A stretch of 64,000 bases of DNA from Sphingobacteriaceae bacterium DW12 (GCA_000783305.1 JROE01000004.1:62001-126000); one strand, 5' to 3'. Counted from the first letter of the stretch, positions 54,311 through 63,179 are shown. Translations and numbers: made by a program. Notes: a model not told the origin generated them from the sequence alone.

Positions 54311-55741
54311 ATGAAAAAAGTTCAAAAACGGACCAAAATAGTAGCAACCCTTGGACCGGCATCGGCAGATAAAACTGTTCTAACGAACATGATTGCCAAA
54401 GGAGTCGATGTATGTCGACTTAATTTTTCCCATGGAAGTCAAGAGGATCACTTAAAAGTGATCAACACGATTAACGAAATAAACGCTGAAACAGGATTTA
54501 ATGTAGCTATCCTTGCAGATCTTCAAGGACCTAAAATCCGAATTGGCAAAATGAAAGAGGGCGGTGCCATCTTAATCAATGGTTCACACGTAGAAATTAC
54601 TACCCAAGAATTAATTGGAGATGAAAAACGTATCTATATCACTTATGAAAATTTCCCGAACGACGTCCAAGAGAATGAGATTATCCTTTTAGACGACGGG
54701 AAACTCCAACTACGAGTCCTATCGACCAATCACAAAGATACTGTTATTTGTGAGGTTGTACACGGCGGTGTACTGACATCTAGAAAAGGAGTCAACCTGC
54801 CCAACACAAAGGTTTCTATTCCTTCCCTGACGGAAGAAGATTTGGACAACCTTAATTTTGCCCTTGACCATGGCGCAGATTGGATTGCCATGTCGTTCGT
54901 TCGCTCTGCAGAAGACATTTACCAATGTAAAGAAATCATTAAACAAAAGGGCAGCCATGCTCGCATCATTGCAAAGATTGAAAAACCAGAAGCAATTGAA
55001 AATATAGATGCCATTATAGAAGCCACTGACAGTATCATGGTAGCTCGTGGTGACCTAGGTGTCGAAATGCCTATGGAAGAAGTCCCTGGCTTACAAAAAA
55101 TCATTGTTCAAAAATGTCGTGACCTTTCAAAACCAGTAATCATCGCTACCCAAATGCTCGAAAGCATGATTACAACCCCTCGTCCTACTCGTGCCGAAGT
55201 TAACGACGTTGCCAATTCCGTACTCGATGGTGCAGATGCGGTAATGTTGAGTGGAGAAACATCTGTAGGTGAATTCCCAGAAATTGTTATTGAGACAATG
55301 ACTAAAATCATCGTACATGTTGAGCGTACTTCTTACAACTATTATAGTGACAAGAGTGACCAAAACACCGATTTGACTAAAATTCCAGATGCAATTTGCG
55401 GTTCCTCTATTTTCTTAGCGCAAAAAACTAAAGCTTCCGCAATTGCAGTCATGACATCATCTGGATACACAGCATTTGAAATATCAAGCTATAGACCAGA
55501 TGCTGATATCTACATCTTCACTGGCAACAAACATTTGTTACGTTCACTCAGCCTTGTTTGGGGTGTTCGAGCATTTGTTTACGAAAAATTTGAAAGTACT
55601 GATGGAACTATCCAAGATGTAAACACGCTCTTAACGGAGAAAAATCTAGTATCAAAAGGACAAATTGTGATTAACACATCATCTACACCTTTACACGAAA
55701 AAGGACGTACAAATACTATCCGAGTTTCGGAAGTAAAATAA
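54311..55741 (+). CDS. pyk: Pyruvate kinase
   Basis: A 476-residue glycolytic enzyme converting phosphoenolpyruvate and ADP to pyruvate and ATP. ATLGPASADK at the start, the active-site signature IIAKIEKPEAIENIDAI (Lys about 222), MVARGDLGVEMP and ATQMLESMI are present. The regulatory C-terminal domain (about 350-476) is of usual size. An AAGG-like sequence precedes the ATG. It ends at a strong terminator shared with the convergent gene. Confidence 0.97.
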   Translation: MKKVQKRTKIVATLGPASADKTVLTNMIAKGVDVCRLNFSHGSQEDHLKVINTINEINAETGFNVAILADLQGPKIRIGKMKEGGAILINGSHVEITTQELIGDEKRIYITYENFPNDVQENEIILLDDGKLQLRVLSTNHKDTVICEVVHGGVLTSRKGVNLPNTKVSIPSLTEEDLDNLNFALDHGADWIAMSFVRSAEDIYQCKEIIKQKGSHARIIAKIEKPEAIENIDAIIEATDSIMVARGDLGVEMPMEEVPGLQKIIVQKCRDLSKPVIIATQMLESMITTPRPTRAEVNDVANSVLDGADAVMLSGETSVGEFPEIVIETMTKIIVHVERTSYNYYSDKSDQNTDLTKIPDAICGSSIFLAQKTKASAIAVMTSSGYTAFEISSYRPDADIYIFTGNKHLLRSLSLVWGVRAFVYEKFESTDGTIQDVNTLLTEKNLVSKGQIVINTSSTPLHEKGRTNTIRVSEVK

Positions 55742-55746
55742 TTGAG

Positions 55747-55785
55747 AATAGGCGATTGGAAAAATTCAATCGCCTATTTTTTTAT
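55747..55785 (+). terminator. Terminator of pyk
   Basis: A perfect 12-bp stem (55747-55758 with 55767-55778) has an 8-base loop and continues into TTTTTTT on the plus strand. The hairpin also overlaps the last codons of the convergent gene at 55774 and may serve both. Confidence 0.9.
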
Positions 55786-56124
55786 TACCCTTTTCTCCTC
55801 TAGTAAAAGCTTTGGAGTAAACTTTTGTATCTTATCGATCTCCTGCTGATCGATTTCAGCTAATTTTTCCGTACCCGGCATATTCGCCGAATCACGACCA
55901 TACAATTTCTTTACGGGCATGTTGTTCCGATCCTCGGGTGGTTTCATCTTAGAATAATAAACGGCCACAACATCCCCTGCAGAGGTATCAGGCAACGCTA
56001 TTGAGTCTTGCTGGCCAACAAGACTCTTCTTAACCTTCGCAGGCAACGGTGCAAGCTCCTGCCCCTCAACATTCACGGCCAGCACTAGGCCGATCGCAAA
56101 CAAAAGACTATATCGTAAATTCAT
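55774..56124 (-). CDS. Small exported protein of unknown function
   Basis: A 116-residue protein with a signal peptide (MNLRYSLLFAIGLVLAVNVE, cut near EGQ). The mature part is polar, rich in Lys, Asp and Pro (SKMKPPEDRNNMPVKKL), with no Cys and no recognised domain. It is divergent from the sensor kinase gene and converges with pyk. A link to the two-component system is only positional. Confidence 0.65.
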   Translation of the reverse strand: MNLRYSLLFAIGLVLAVNVEGQELAPLPAKVKKSLVGQQDSIALPDTSAGDVVAVYYSKMKPPEDRNNMPVKKLYGRDSANMPGTEKLAEIDQQEIDKIQKFTPKLLLEEKRVIKK

Positions 56125-56198
56125 AAATAAAGTGCTTAATTAATTCCATTAAATTTAGAAAATTTCCGTCCAAGAACCAAATAACTTCCGTAAACAGC

Positions 56199-56216
56199 TG
56201 TTAAATAGTGTTAAAT
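56199..56216 (+). repeat. Tandem TGTTAAAT boxes before the sensor kinase
   Basis: TGTTAAAT at 56199-56206 and again at 56209-56216, with a 10-base period, lie 26-43 bases upstream of the -7 box at 56242. This is the arrangement of OmpR-family response-regulator sites, so autoregulation by the downstream regulator is a candidate. Confidence 0.5.
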
Positions 56217-56241
56217 GGAAAATATGAAACTAAAGCATTCC

Positions 56242-56249
56242 TATTTTTG
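56242..56249 (+). promoter_or_regulatory. -7 box of the sensor kinase promoter
   Basis: TATTTTTG is a perfect TAnnTTTG match ending six bases before the ATG at 56256, so the transcript would be leaderless or nearly so. No -33 TTTG is present. Confidence 0.6.
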
Positions 56250-56255
56250 TAATAA

Positions 56256-58076
56256 ATGAAACAAAAAAGTATCACAGTCATTATTGGTTTGATGTCAATT
56301 GCCCTATTGGGGGTAATGGCTATGCAGTACTTTTTTATTCGAGATTCCTTTCGTCAAAAATCTCAACTCTTTGACGAAGCTGTAAATGCCTCATTGTCAA
56401 CTGTAGCCTCAAAAGTCGAGAAGCATGAAGTCATGGCATTTGCCAAAACACAGCAAAAAAGTAATCAAGAAAAATATGAACGCGAGCAAAAACGCTTAGA
56501 AGAGCAAATCAACATACAAAAGCAAATTGAAAGTCTTCGAGTACGACAATACGAAACACAGCAAAAATTTAAAGACGCAGAAGACCATCTCAAAATGAGC
56601 TATCCTATTGTCGTATCCATTGAAAATTCATTTTACGAGACCTACATTCGCCGTACTCGATACAATTACCTTGTCAAACTCAAGATCTCACAAGGCATTA
56701 ACTACGAAGATAACGCCGTAGACAACTCTATTGAAGTATATGCAGTAGAAAAAATAGCACAAGTAGATGGGAAAGATGACAGCAGCAGGTATTTGGCTTA
56801 CTACAACCTATATGACCTCAATGCCATAGGGTTTACAATAAAAACCCTCCCCCCCCGCGCGGATATGAAATTAGCCCTTCGCATCCATGAGCTAGAAAGG
56901 AAGTTAAAGCTCACACAATTAAATGATGCTGCCAATCTATACGACAGCATCGCAGTGATGGGAGGAAAAAAAACAGATGTAATAGAGGATTTTGCAGCTA
57001 GCATAGAGTTATCAAAAAAACCACTAAAAGAACGCATTAACCTACCATTTTTGGAGCGCGAAATTTCCAAAGAATTATTGAATCGGGATATTACATCAGA
57101 ATTCAATATTGAAGTCAGGGAGAACAACAATCTCATATACAACATCAATACATTAGGGGAATTAGACAAACCCCAAAAACACAATAGCTATTCCACCTTA
57201 TTATTTCAAGGAGATCTCGGAAATGCACCTGGAAAGCTGACTATTTCTTTTCCAAATAAAAAGAATATCATCATGGACAACATGGGCTATCTTTTCTTTC
57301 CTATGGGCGCATTATTGGTTCTTTTGATTGGTTGTTTTGCCTATACGCTGACCACTATTTATCGACAAAAGAAAATATCGGAGATGAAAACTGACTTCAT
57401 CAACAACATGACGCACGAATTTAAGACGCCTGTTGCGACTATTATGATTGCGAGCGAATCGCTACGTGACCCCGAAATCATAACCGACCAAAAAAGGGTA
57501 AATAGACTTGCAAATATCATATATGACGAAAATATCAGATTAGGTGACCATATCGAACGAGTGCTCAACATCGCTAGATTAGAAAAAGAAAACCTTAAAA
57601 TCGACCGCATCGACGTGCGTATAAATGAACTCACTAATGCTGTACTGGACAGTATGAATTTACAGCTTCAGAAATCAAAAGGTACGTTAGAAGTATATTT
57701 AGAAGCGAAGGAAGATACCGTCATTGGAGACGAACTCCACCTTTCCAACGTACTATTCAACTTGGTAGACAATGCCATCAAATACAGTCGCCATGCACCA
57801 CACATCGTAGTGAAAACTCATAACCACAAAAATACAATTGTCATCTCTGTTGCTGACAACGGCATTGGCATGACCCGAGAACAACAACAAAAGATATTTG
57901 ACCAATTCTATCGCATTCCGACAGGCAACATTCACAATGTAAAGGGTTTTGGCCTAGGCTTGAGTTATGTAAATGACATAATCAAACGATTAGACGGACG
58001 TATACAGGTAAAAAGTGAGAAAGATAAAGGCACACATTTTGATGTAACATTGCCGCTAAAGGGTTACAAACTATAA
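56256..58076 (+). CDS. rprX: Sensor histidine kinase, RprX-like
   Basis: A 606-residue membrane kinase. The first membrane helix (about 7-27) is followed by a periplasmic region of about 330 residues that includes a coiled coil (about 65-115, Glu/Gln/Lys-rich). The second membrane helix is at about 347-367. The dimerisation domain carries the phosphorylated His387 in MTHEFKTPVATI. The ATPase domain has the N-box LFNLVDNAIKYS, ADNGIGM and GFGLGLSYV. It is paired with the response regulator 53 bases downstream. The name follows the similarity of the regulator to Bacteroides RprY and is tentative. Confidence 0.85.
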   Translation: MKQKSITVIIGLMSIALLGVMAMQYFFIRDSFRQKSQLFDEAVNASLSTVASKVEKHEVMAFAKTQQKSNQEKYEREQKRLEEQINIQKQIESLRVRQYETQQKFKDAEDHLKMSYPIVVSIENSFYETYIRRTRYNYLVKLKISQGINYEDNAVDNSIEVYAVEKIAQVDGKDDSSRYLAYYNLYDLNAIGFTIKTLPPRADMKLALRIHELERKLKLTQLNDAANLYDSIAVMGGKKTDVIEDFAASIELSKKPLKERINLPFLEREISKELLNRDITSEFNIEVRENNNLIYNINTLGELDKPQKHNSYSTLLFQGDLGNAPGKLTISFPNKKNIIMDNMGYLFFPMGALLVLLIGCFAYTLTTIYRQKKISEMKTDFINNMTHEFKTPVATIMIASESLRDPEIITDQKRVNRLANIIYDENIRLGDHIERVLNIARLEKENLKIDRIDVRINELTNAVLDSMNLQLQKSKGTLEVYLEAKEDTVIGDELHLSNVLFNLVDNAIKYSRHAPHIVVKTHNHKNTIVISVADNGIGMTREQQQKIFDQFYRIPTGNIHNVKGFGLGLSYVNDIIKRLDGRIQVKSEKDKGTHFDVTLPLKGYKL

Positions 58077-58129
58077 CTAACGCGGATGAATTTCCATCTG
58101 CAATTGTCCAATGAACAAATACGCGAATT

Positions 58130-58816
58130 ATGCAAAAAATATTATTAGCGGAAGACGATCCAAACTTAGGGGAATTATTAAAGGACTATCTTGAACTAAA
58201 AAGCAAGTTTGATGTCACGCTATGTCAGGATGGAGAGGAAGCGCTCACCGCCTTTCATAAGGATGAATACGACCTCTGCATACTAGATGTGATGATGCCT
58301 AAAAAAGATGGGTTCACACTTGGTAAGGACATCCGTAAAACCAACACCACTGTCCCGATTATTTATGCTACCGCCAAAGGCATGATGGAGGATAAAACTC
58401 AGGCATTTGAACTTGGTGGGGATGATTATATCACCAAGCCCTTTCGAGTAGAAGAACTCTTGTTACGCATACACGCTCTTTTAAAAAGAAGCTCCCGTGA
58501 AAAAGATGAGGAAGTCGCAGACAAGTTTGAAATTGGTGATTACTTCTTCGACTACACCAGTCAGCAAATTTCTTACAAAGGCCAACAGCAAAAACTCTCC
58601 ACAAAAGAAGCTGAGCTGCTCCGACTCCTATGCCTCAAAAAGAATGATGTCCTGACCCGAGAGGAGGCGTTACTAAAGATCTGGCATGACGATAACTACT
58701 TTACAGGTAGAAGTATGGACGTTTTCCTAAGCAAATTACGAAAATACCTCAAGCAAGATTCGAATGTGGAAATTGTTAATGTACACGGTAAAGGATACAA
58801 ATTGCTCGTGAGCTAA
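58130..58816 (+). CDS. rprY: Response regulator, OmpR family, RprY-like
   Basis: A 228-residue regulator. The receiver domain (1 to about 120) has the acidic pair in LLAEDDP, the phospho-acceptor Asp53 in CILDVMMPKKDG and the conserved Lys in YITKPF. The winged-helix domain (about 130-228) has KEAELLRLLCLKKNDVLTRE and SMDVFLSKLRKYL, the OmpR/PhoB type. It probably controls its own operon through the tandem boxes at 56199-56216; this is inference. It is followed by a strong terminator. Confidence 0.9.
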   Translation: MQKILLAEDDPNLGELLKDYLELKSKFDVTLCQDGEEALTAFHKDEYDLCILDVMMPKKDGFTLGKDIRKTNTTVPIIYATAKGMMEDKTQAFELGGDDYITKPFRVEELLLRIHALLKRSSREKDEEVADKFEIGDYFFDYTSQQISYKGQQQKLSTKEAELLRLLCLKKNDVLTREEALLKIWHDDNYFTGRSMDVFLSKLRKYLKQDSNVEIVNVHGKGYKLLVS

Positions 58817-58845
58817 CGCATTAATATAGAATAGAAAGCATACAG

Positions 58846-58910
58846 AAAAGGATTGAAAATGAGTTGGAACCTAGAAGTTCAACCATCAGTTTCGATCCTT
58901 TTTTTCTTTT
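58846..58910 (+). terminator. Terminator of the two-component operon
   Basis: The outer stem (58846-58858 with 58890-58902, one G-U type mismatch) encloses a second stem (GTTGGAAC/GTTCAAC). It is followed by a long T-rich run (58899-58910). Confidence 0.85.
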
Positions 58911-58956
58911 TTATCTGTTCTTTTTTGTAATATCAATTCTTATTCCGATATTAGCG

Positions 58957-59064
58957 TCGCTTATAGAGAAAGGCCGAGGGAATAGACCCGAAGAAGCCTT
59001 AGCAACCTGTCACTTGACAAGGTGCTAAATTCTACCCCCCTTCATGGAAGAGGGAAAGATAAGC
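58957..59064 (+). promoter_or_regulatory. SAM-I (S-box) riboswitch upstream of metE
   Basis: P1 is GCTTAT (58959-58964) with ATAAGC (59058-59063). The conserved core is readable in order: AGAGAAAGGC-GAGGGA, then GACCCGAAGAAGCCTTAGCAA, CCTG, then GGTGCTAAATTC and the closing GAAAGATAAGC. This is the S-box consensus, which binds S-adenosylmethionine and reduces expression of methionine genes. It ends 73 bases before metE. No intrinsic terminator follows, so the switch probably acts on translation or through an undetected stem. Confidence 0.92.
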
Positions 59065-59136
59065 CGAAGTCACTACATCTGGTGTCCTTCCTCTTTAGCA
59101 ATAAATAATTTAGATAACAATTAATAAGGAAATAGT

Positions 59137-61449
59137 ATGTTAATTACAAACAACTTAGGTTACCCAAGAGTGGGACCTTTCCGCGAATTGAAGAAAGCTA
59201 ACGAGGCATATTGGGCTAAGAAGATTTCTGCGGAAGAATTATTACAGGCAGCTAAAGAAATCCGTGAAGCAAATTGGAAAACTCAGAAAGATGCGGGCAT
59301 CGATTTGATTCCTTCCAATGATTTTTCATTCTATGATCAAGTATTAGACCTTTCATTGACAGTTGGTGCTATTCCAGCTCGATACAATACCTTATTAAGC
59401 AAAGTAGACAACAACTATAGCTTAGATCTTTATTTTGCTATGGCGCGGGGTTTTCAACAAGATGGAATCGACGTCACAGCTTCTGAAATGACAAAATGGT
59501 TTGACACGAATTACCATTACATGGTTCCTGAATTCACTAAAGGTCAAACATTCAAATTAACTTCTGAGAAATTTCTAAACGAATACAACGAGGCTAAGAC
59601 AGCTGGCATTGAAACAAAGCCGGTCATCATTGGTCCAATCACTTACCTTTTAATCGGCAAAGAAAAAGAAACAGGTTTTGACCGTATCGATCTAATCGAA
59701 AACTTATTACCCGTTTACGAGCAAATTCTATCCAAATTAGCCGCAGCTGGTGCTAAATATATCCAGATAGATGAACCTTATTTGGCTTTAGACATCGATG
59801 CAAAAGTAAAAGCTTTATACACTTCGGTATTCGAAAGATTAAGTGCTGCAGCAGGTAATGCTAAACTCATCGCTACAACATATTTTGAAGCTTTAAAGGA
59901 CAATGAAGATTTAGCGCTAGGGCTTCCAGTACACGCTTTACACCTAGATTTAGTTCGTGGGGAAAACCAACTCGACACTGTGCTACCAAAAGTACCGGCG
60001 TCATTGACTCTCTCCTTGGGCGTGGTGGAAGGTCGTAACATTTGGAAAAATGATTACGAAAAATCGTTAACAAAAATCCAACAAGCTATCGCTGCTTTAG
60101 GTGCAGACAGAGTATGGGTAGGTACGTCATCGTCATTATTGCACGTTCCATTTGACCTGGACAGCGAGAAAAACGAAGAAACACTTCCTGCTGAGGTTAA
60201 AAATTGGTTAGCATTTGCTAAGCAAAAATTAGCAGAAGTAAAAGACCTATCTATCTTGGCTGATGGCGAAGTAGATGCAAATACTGCAGAGCGCTTTGCG
60301 GCGAATAAAGCTGCTGCTGAAAGCCGTCGTACCTCTCCCCTTATCCACAAACCAGAAGTAAAAAATCGGGTAAGCAACATCACGGATGAGGATGCTAAAC
60401 GTACATCGGCATTTGCAACACGTAAACTCGCTCAACAAGCAAAATTTAGTCTCCCTGCTTTCGCAACAACTACTATCGGTTCATTCCCACAAACCAAAGA
60501 CGTTCGTAAATGGAGAGCAGATTTGAAAAAGGGAGCCATTACGCAAGAAGTCTACGACAAAGAGATTGCTGAGGAAACTGAAAGAGCCATCCGTTTGCAA
60601 GAAGATTTAGGTATCGATGTTTTGGTACACGGTGAGTTCGAACGTAATGACATGGTGGAATATTTTGGAGAGCAATTAGCAGGCTATGCCTTCACGCAAT
60701 ACGGATGGGTACAGTCTTACGGTTCTCGTTGTGTAAAACCTCCGGTTATTTACGGTGACGTATACCGTCCTGCAGATATGACCGTACGGTGGTCGGCATA
60801 CGCACAATCATTAACCAATCGTCCTGTAAAAGGAATGTTAACAGGCCCCGTTACAATCTTACAATGGTCATTCGTACGTAACGACCAACCGCGTTCGACT
60901 ACTACTTATCAAATTGCGTTAGCCATCTTGGACGAAGTCCAGGCATTGGAAAAAGCTGGAATCAAAATCATTCAGATTGACGAACCTGCTATTCGTGAAG
61001 GACTACCGTTACGTAAAGCGGATCAAAAAGATTATTTGAATTGGGCTGTACGTGCTTTCCGCGTATCATCATCAAATGTAGAAGATAATACCCAGATTCA
61101 TACACACATGTGTTACTCCGAGTTCAACAATGTAATTGAGGATATTGCTGCAATGGATGCTGATGTAATCACAATCGAAACATCACGCTCGCAAATGAAA
61201 TTATTGAATGCTTTTGCAGGTGATTTTAAATATCCTAATGACATCGGCCCAGGTGTATACGATATTCATTCGCCTCGTGTACCAAGTACAGAAGAAATGG
61301 TAGACCTTTTACGTAAAGCTAAGGCTGTAGTTCCTGCAGAACAACTTTGGGTAAACCCTGACTGTGGATTGAAAACACGTGCTTGGCCAGAAACCAAAGC
61401 TGCTTTAGAGTCAATGGTTGAAGCTGCCAAAATCCTTAGAGCTGAATAA
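59137..61449 (+). CDS. metE: Cobalamin-independent methionine synthase MetE
   Basis: A 770-residue enzyme transferring a methyl group from methyltetrahydropteroyl-polyglutamate to homocysteine. The N-terminal half (about 1-370, NNLGYPRVGPFRELKKA start) and the C-terminal catalytic barrel (about 430-770, TTIGSFPQTKDVRKWR) are both present. The zinc ligands are in THMCYSEF (His and Cys), the later Glu, and the Cys of VNPDCGLKTRAW. The length matches the E. coli enzyme (753). Expression is set by the SAM-I riboswitch in the leader. Confidence 0.97.
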   Translation: MLITNNLGYPRVGPFRELKKANEAYWAKKISAEELLQAAKEIREANWKTQKDAGIDLIPSNDFSFYDQVLDLSLTVGAIPARYNTLLSKVDNNYSLDLYFAMARGFQQDGIDVTASEMTKWFDTNYHYMVPEFTKGQTFKLTSEKFLNEYNEAKTAGIETKPVIIGPITYLLIGKEKETGFDRIDLIENLLPVYEQILSKLAAAGAKYIQIDEPYLALDIDAKVKALYTSVFERLSAAAGNAKLIATTYFEALKDNEDLALGLPVHALHLDLVRGENQLDTVLPKVPASLTLSLGVVEGRNIWKNDYEKSLTKIQQAIAALGADRVWVGTSSSLLHVPFDLDSEKNEETLPAEVKNWLAFAKQKLAEVKDLSILADGEVDANTAERFAANKAAAESRRTSPLIHKPEVKNRVSNITDEDAKRTSAFATRKLAQQAKFSLPAFATTTIGSFPQTKDVRKWRADLKKGAITQEVYDKEIAEETERAIRLQEDLGIDVLVHGEFERNDMVEYFGEQLAGYAFTQYGWVQSYGSRCVKPPVIYGDVYRPADMTVRWSAYAQSLTNRPVKGMLTGPVTILQWSFVRNDQPRSTTTYQIALAILDEVQALEKAGIKIIQIDEPAIREGLPLRKADQKDYLNWAVRAFRVSSSNVEDNTQIHTHMCYSEFNNVIEDIAAMDADVITIETSRSQMKLLNAFAGDFKYPNDIGPGVYDIHSPRVPSTEEMVDLLRKAKAVVPAEQLWVNPDCGLKTRAWPETKAALESMVEAAKILRAE

Positions 61450-61479
61450 CCTTTAAGTATTCGTAATATTAAAATAGAG

Positions 61480-61517
61480 ACACCCCGTAGTTGAAATATA
61501 CTACGGGGTGTTTTTTT
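61480..61517 (+). terminator. Terminator of metE
   Basis: A perfect 12-bp stem (61480-61491 with 61500-61511) has an 8-base loop followed by a run of T. It lies about 30 bases after the metE stop. Confidence 0.93.
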
Positions 61518-61599
61518 ATACCTGCCAATGCAATAGGACTTCAATTCACAATTGAATGGTGTACCATTCGACATAAAGCTAATATTAACTGAGGCTAAA

Positions 61600-61671
61600 T
61601 AGAGATGAAGTAGAGGATTAACAGAGGGTTGATAGAGGTCATATCTCTATCAACCCTCTGTTAATCCTCTA
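61600..61671. repeat. 27-bp perfect hairpin with 11-base internal repeats
   Basis: Arms 61611-61637 and 61645-61671 pair without mismatch around a 7-base loop. The left side is built of four units of 11 bases each starting AGAG (61601, 61612, 61623, 61634). It stands alone between the metE terminator and a small lipoprotein gene. It is much longer than a terminator stem and has no T-run. Confidence 0.75.
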
Positions 61672-61860
61672 GTAATTCTGTCTTAAGTCTTTATTAAATC
61701 ATAATTTATATAAACTCTATCGAGCATCATTGGGGAAGTAGCCACAAGAGGTCTACACAGGAAAGAAGACTATCAAATGCTTTTATAATCGGATAAAAAA
61801 GCTAATTCAGAACTTTTTGATCTCTGGATTGTTATTGAAATATAGTATAAAAAAGATATT

Positions 61861-62037
61861 ATGAAGAGAATATTTCCGATAGCATTGGTCTTTATGGTAA
61901 CTAGTCTTCTCAACAGCTGCGCTGCAATTGAGGGGATATTTAAAGCAGGCGTGTGGTCTGGTGTAATTATGGTCGTTGTAGTAGTAGCACTTCTAATCTG
62001 GATATTGGCCAAGTTATTTGGGGGGCGAAAAGATTAA
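61861..62037 (+). CDS. Small membrane lipoprotein (58 residues)
   Basis: 59 codons from ATG 61861 to TAA 62037. The N-terminus MKRIFPIALVFMVTSLLNSC is a signal peptide with a lipobox-like LNSC (Cys20). The mature part is AAIEGIFKAGVWSGV, then a Val-rich membrane helix (about 33-52), ending GGRKD. Similar small proteins with the IEGIFKAG motif are common in Sphingobacteriaceae and are sometimes mislabelled phosphatidate cytidylyltransferase. The function is unknown. Confidence 0.75.
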   Translation: MKRIFPIALVFMVTSLLNSCAAIEGIFKAGVWSGVIMVVVVVALLIWILAKLFGGRKD

Positions 62038-62364
62038 GCCCCTACTTCGTTACAGAAAGTGTGAGGATGGGATTGTGTCACAAACTGGGACAACCTCTTC
62101 CTGCATTCAAGACCCATAGTTGGTAAAGCTGTATTACAATATCCCATTCCTGCCGAGAATGCAACAATTTTTTCAGGGTATTCCTATCATAGCTTTGATT
62201 CGCGGTGTTTTTTATTGAATTAGTGAAGCATTAAATAAATTGTTAGAATCTTTTTATAAAAAGCATAAAACTCTCCCTACAAAAGCGAATTGATTTGGAT
62301 GAAAAACAACAGATATTCTTTTGTCCATATGCGCTCTTGATTAGCGATTCATTATCTTTGCGGT
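62038..62364. other. Intergenic region upstream of trmD
   Basis: 327 bases without a credible coding frame. The only element I can support is the trmD -7 box at 62353-62360. The rest is AT-rich with no strong hairpin. Confidence 0.5.
62353..62360 (+). promoter_or_regulatory. -7 box of the trmD promoter
   Basis: TATCTTTG is a perfect TAnnTTTG match ending four bases before the trmD ATG, so the message should be leaderless. No -33 TTTG at a suitable distance was found. Confidence 0.6.
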
Positions 62365-63042
62365 ATGCGATTTGATATTATTACCGTATTACCCGATTTA
62401 CTGACAAGTCCATTTGCACATTCTATTTTGCAACGGGCGCAAAAAAAAGGATTGGCCGAGATTGTGGTTCATAATCTGCGAGATTATGCTTCAAATAAAC
62501 AGAAATCTGTAGATGATTATCCTTACGGTGGTGGGTCGGGTATGGTAATGCAGATTGAACCTTTTGCCAAATGTATTGAGCATCTACAAACCGAGCGAGA
62601 ATATGATGAAATTATCTTTATGACACCAGATGGCGAAACCTTAAATCAAGAAATTGCCAATACACTTTCAACTAGAGGTAATATGATGATCCTATGTGGA
62701 CACTACAAAGGAATCGATCAACGTATTCGGGATATATTCGTTACAAGGGAAATCTCGATCGGAGATTATGTTCTTTCTGGAGGTGAGCTTCCTGCCGCCA
62801 TCTTGACAGACGCAATAATCAGGCTTATCCCTGGGGTGTTGTCGGATGAAACTTCAGCTTTATCAGACTCATTTCAAGACGGGCTATTAGATGCTCCAAT
62901 TTATACGCGTCCAGCAGAGTGGAATGGACACAAAGTACCAGAGATATTGCTAAGTGGCAATGAAGCTAAAATTTCGGCATGGAGAGATGAACAGCAGTTA
63001 CAAAGAACTAAAGAACGACGCCCAGATTTATTAAATGAGTAA
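62365..63042 (+). CDS. trmD: tRNA (guanine-N1-)-methyltransferase
   Basis: A 225-residue SPOUT enzyme that methylates G37 of tRNAs, preventing frameshifts. [46 protein letters not shown] and the knot block [14 protein letters not shown] are signatures. The length is typical. It is found alone here, without rpsP, rimM or rplS, unlike the operon of many bacteria. Confidence 0.96.
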   Translation: MRFDIITVLPDLLTSPFAHSILQRAQKKGLAEIVVHNLRDYASNKQKSVDDYPYGGGSGMVMQIEPFAKCIEHLQTEREYDEIIFMTPDGETLNQEIANTLSTRGNMMILCGHYKGIDQRIRDIFVTREISIGDYVLSGGELPAAILTDAIIRLIPGVLSDETSALSDSFQDGLLDAPIYTRPAEWNGHKVPEILLSGNEAKISAWRDEQQLQRTKERRPDLLNE

Positions 63043-63079
63043 CGAAAAACCCTTTTTTTTATTTTTTTGTCACATAAAA

Positions 63080-63109
63080 TTTGCATTATGAATTTTTTTT
63101 ATAAATTTG
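63080..63109 (+). promoter_or_regulatory. Promoter of the trp operon
   Basis: A -33 TTTG (63080-63083) and a perfect -7 TAAATTTG (63102-63109) are separated by 18 bases. Transcription should begin near 63113-63116, at or just before the leader-peptide ATG at 63117. Confidence 0.8.
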
Positions 63110-63116
63110 TGATATA

Positions 63117-63179
63117 ATGTTGACAATTCAATTAAACAATACATGGTGGTGGCCGGACGCAAATTGCATCGGGTGCTAG
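63117..63179 (+). CDS. trpL: trp leader peptide with three tandem Trp codons
   Basis: 20 codons from ATG 63117 to TAG 63177: MLTIQLNNTWWWPDANCIGC. Trp codons 10-12 (63144-63152) are consecutive. The ORF sits directly after the promoter and before the attenuator. Its job would be to sense charged tRNA-Trp: a ribosome stalled at the Trp codons leaves 63170-63190 free for antiterminator pairing. An overlapping frame from ATG 63143 has no Trp codons and is not favoured. Confidence 0.88.
   Translation: MLTIQLNNTWWWPDANCIGC

Noticed and set aside
54145..54372. Plus-strand ORF just before and into pyk
   Set aside because: It overlaps the pyk start in another frame, and its product has no family resemblance; pyk has the standard N-terminus at 54311.
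61773..62012. Minus-strand ORF opposite the small lipoprotein
   Set aside because: The plus-strand frame has a signal peptide and lipobox; the minus-strand product is low-complexity Thr/Ile sequence.
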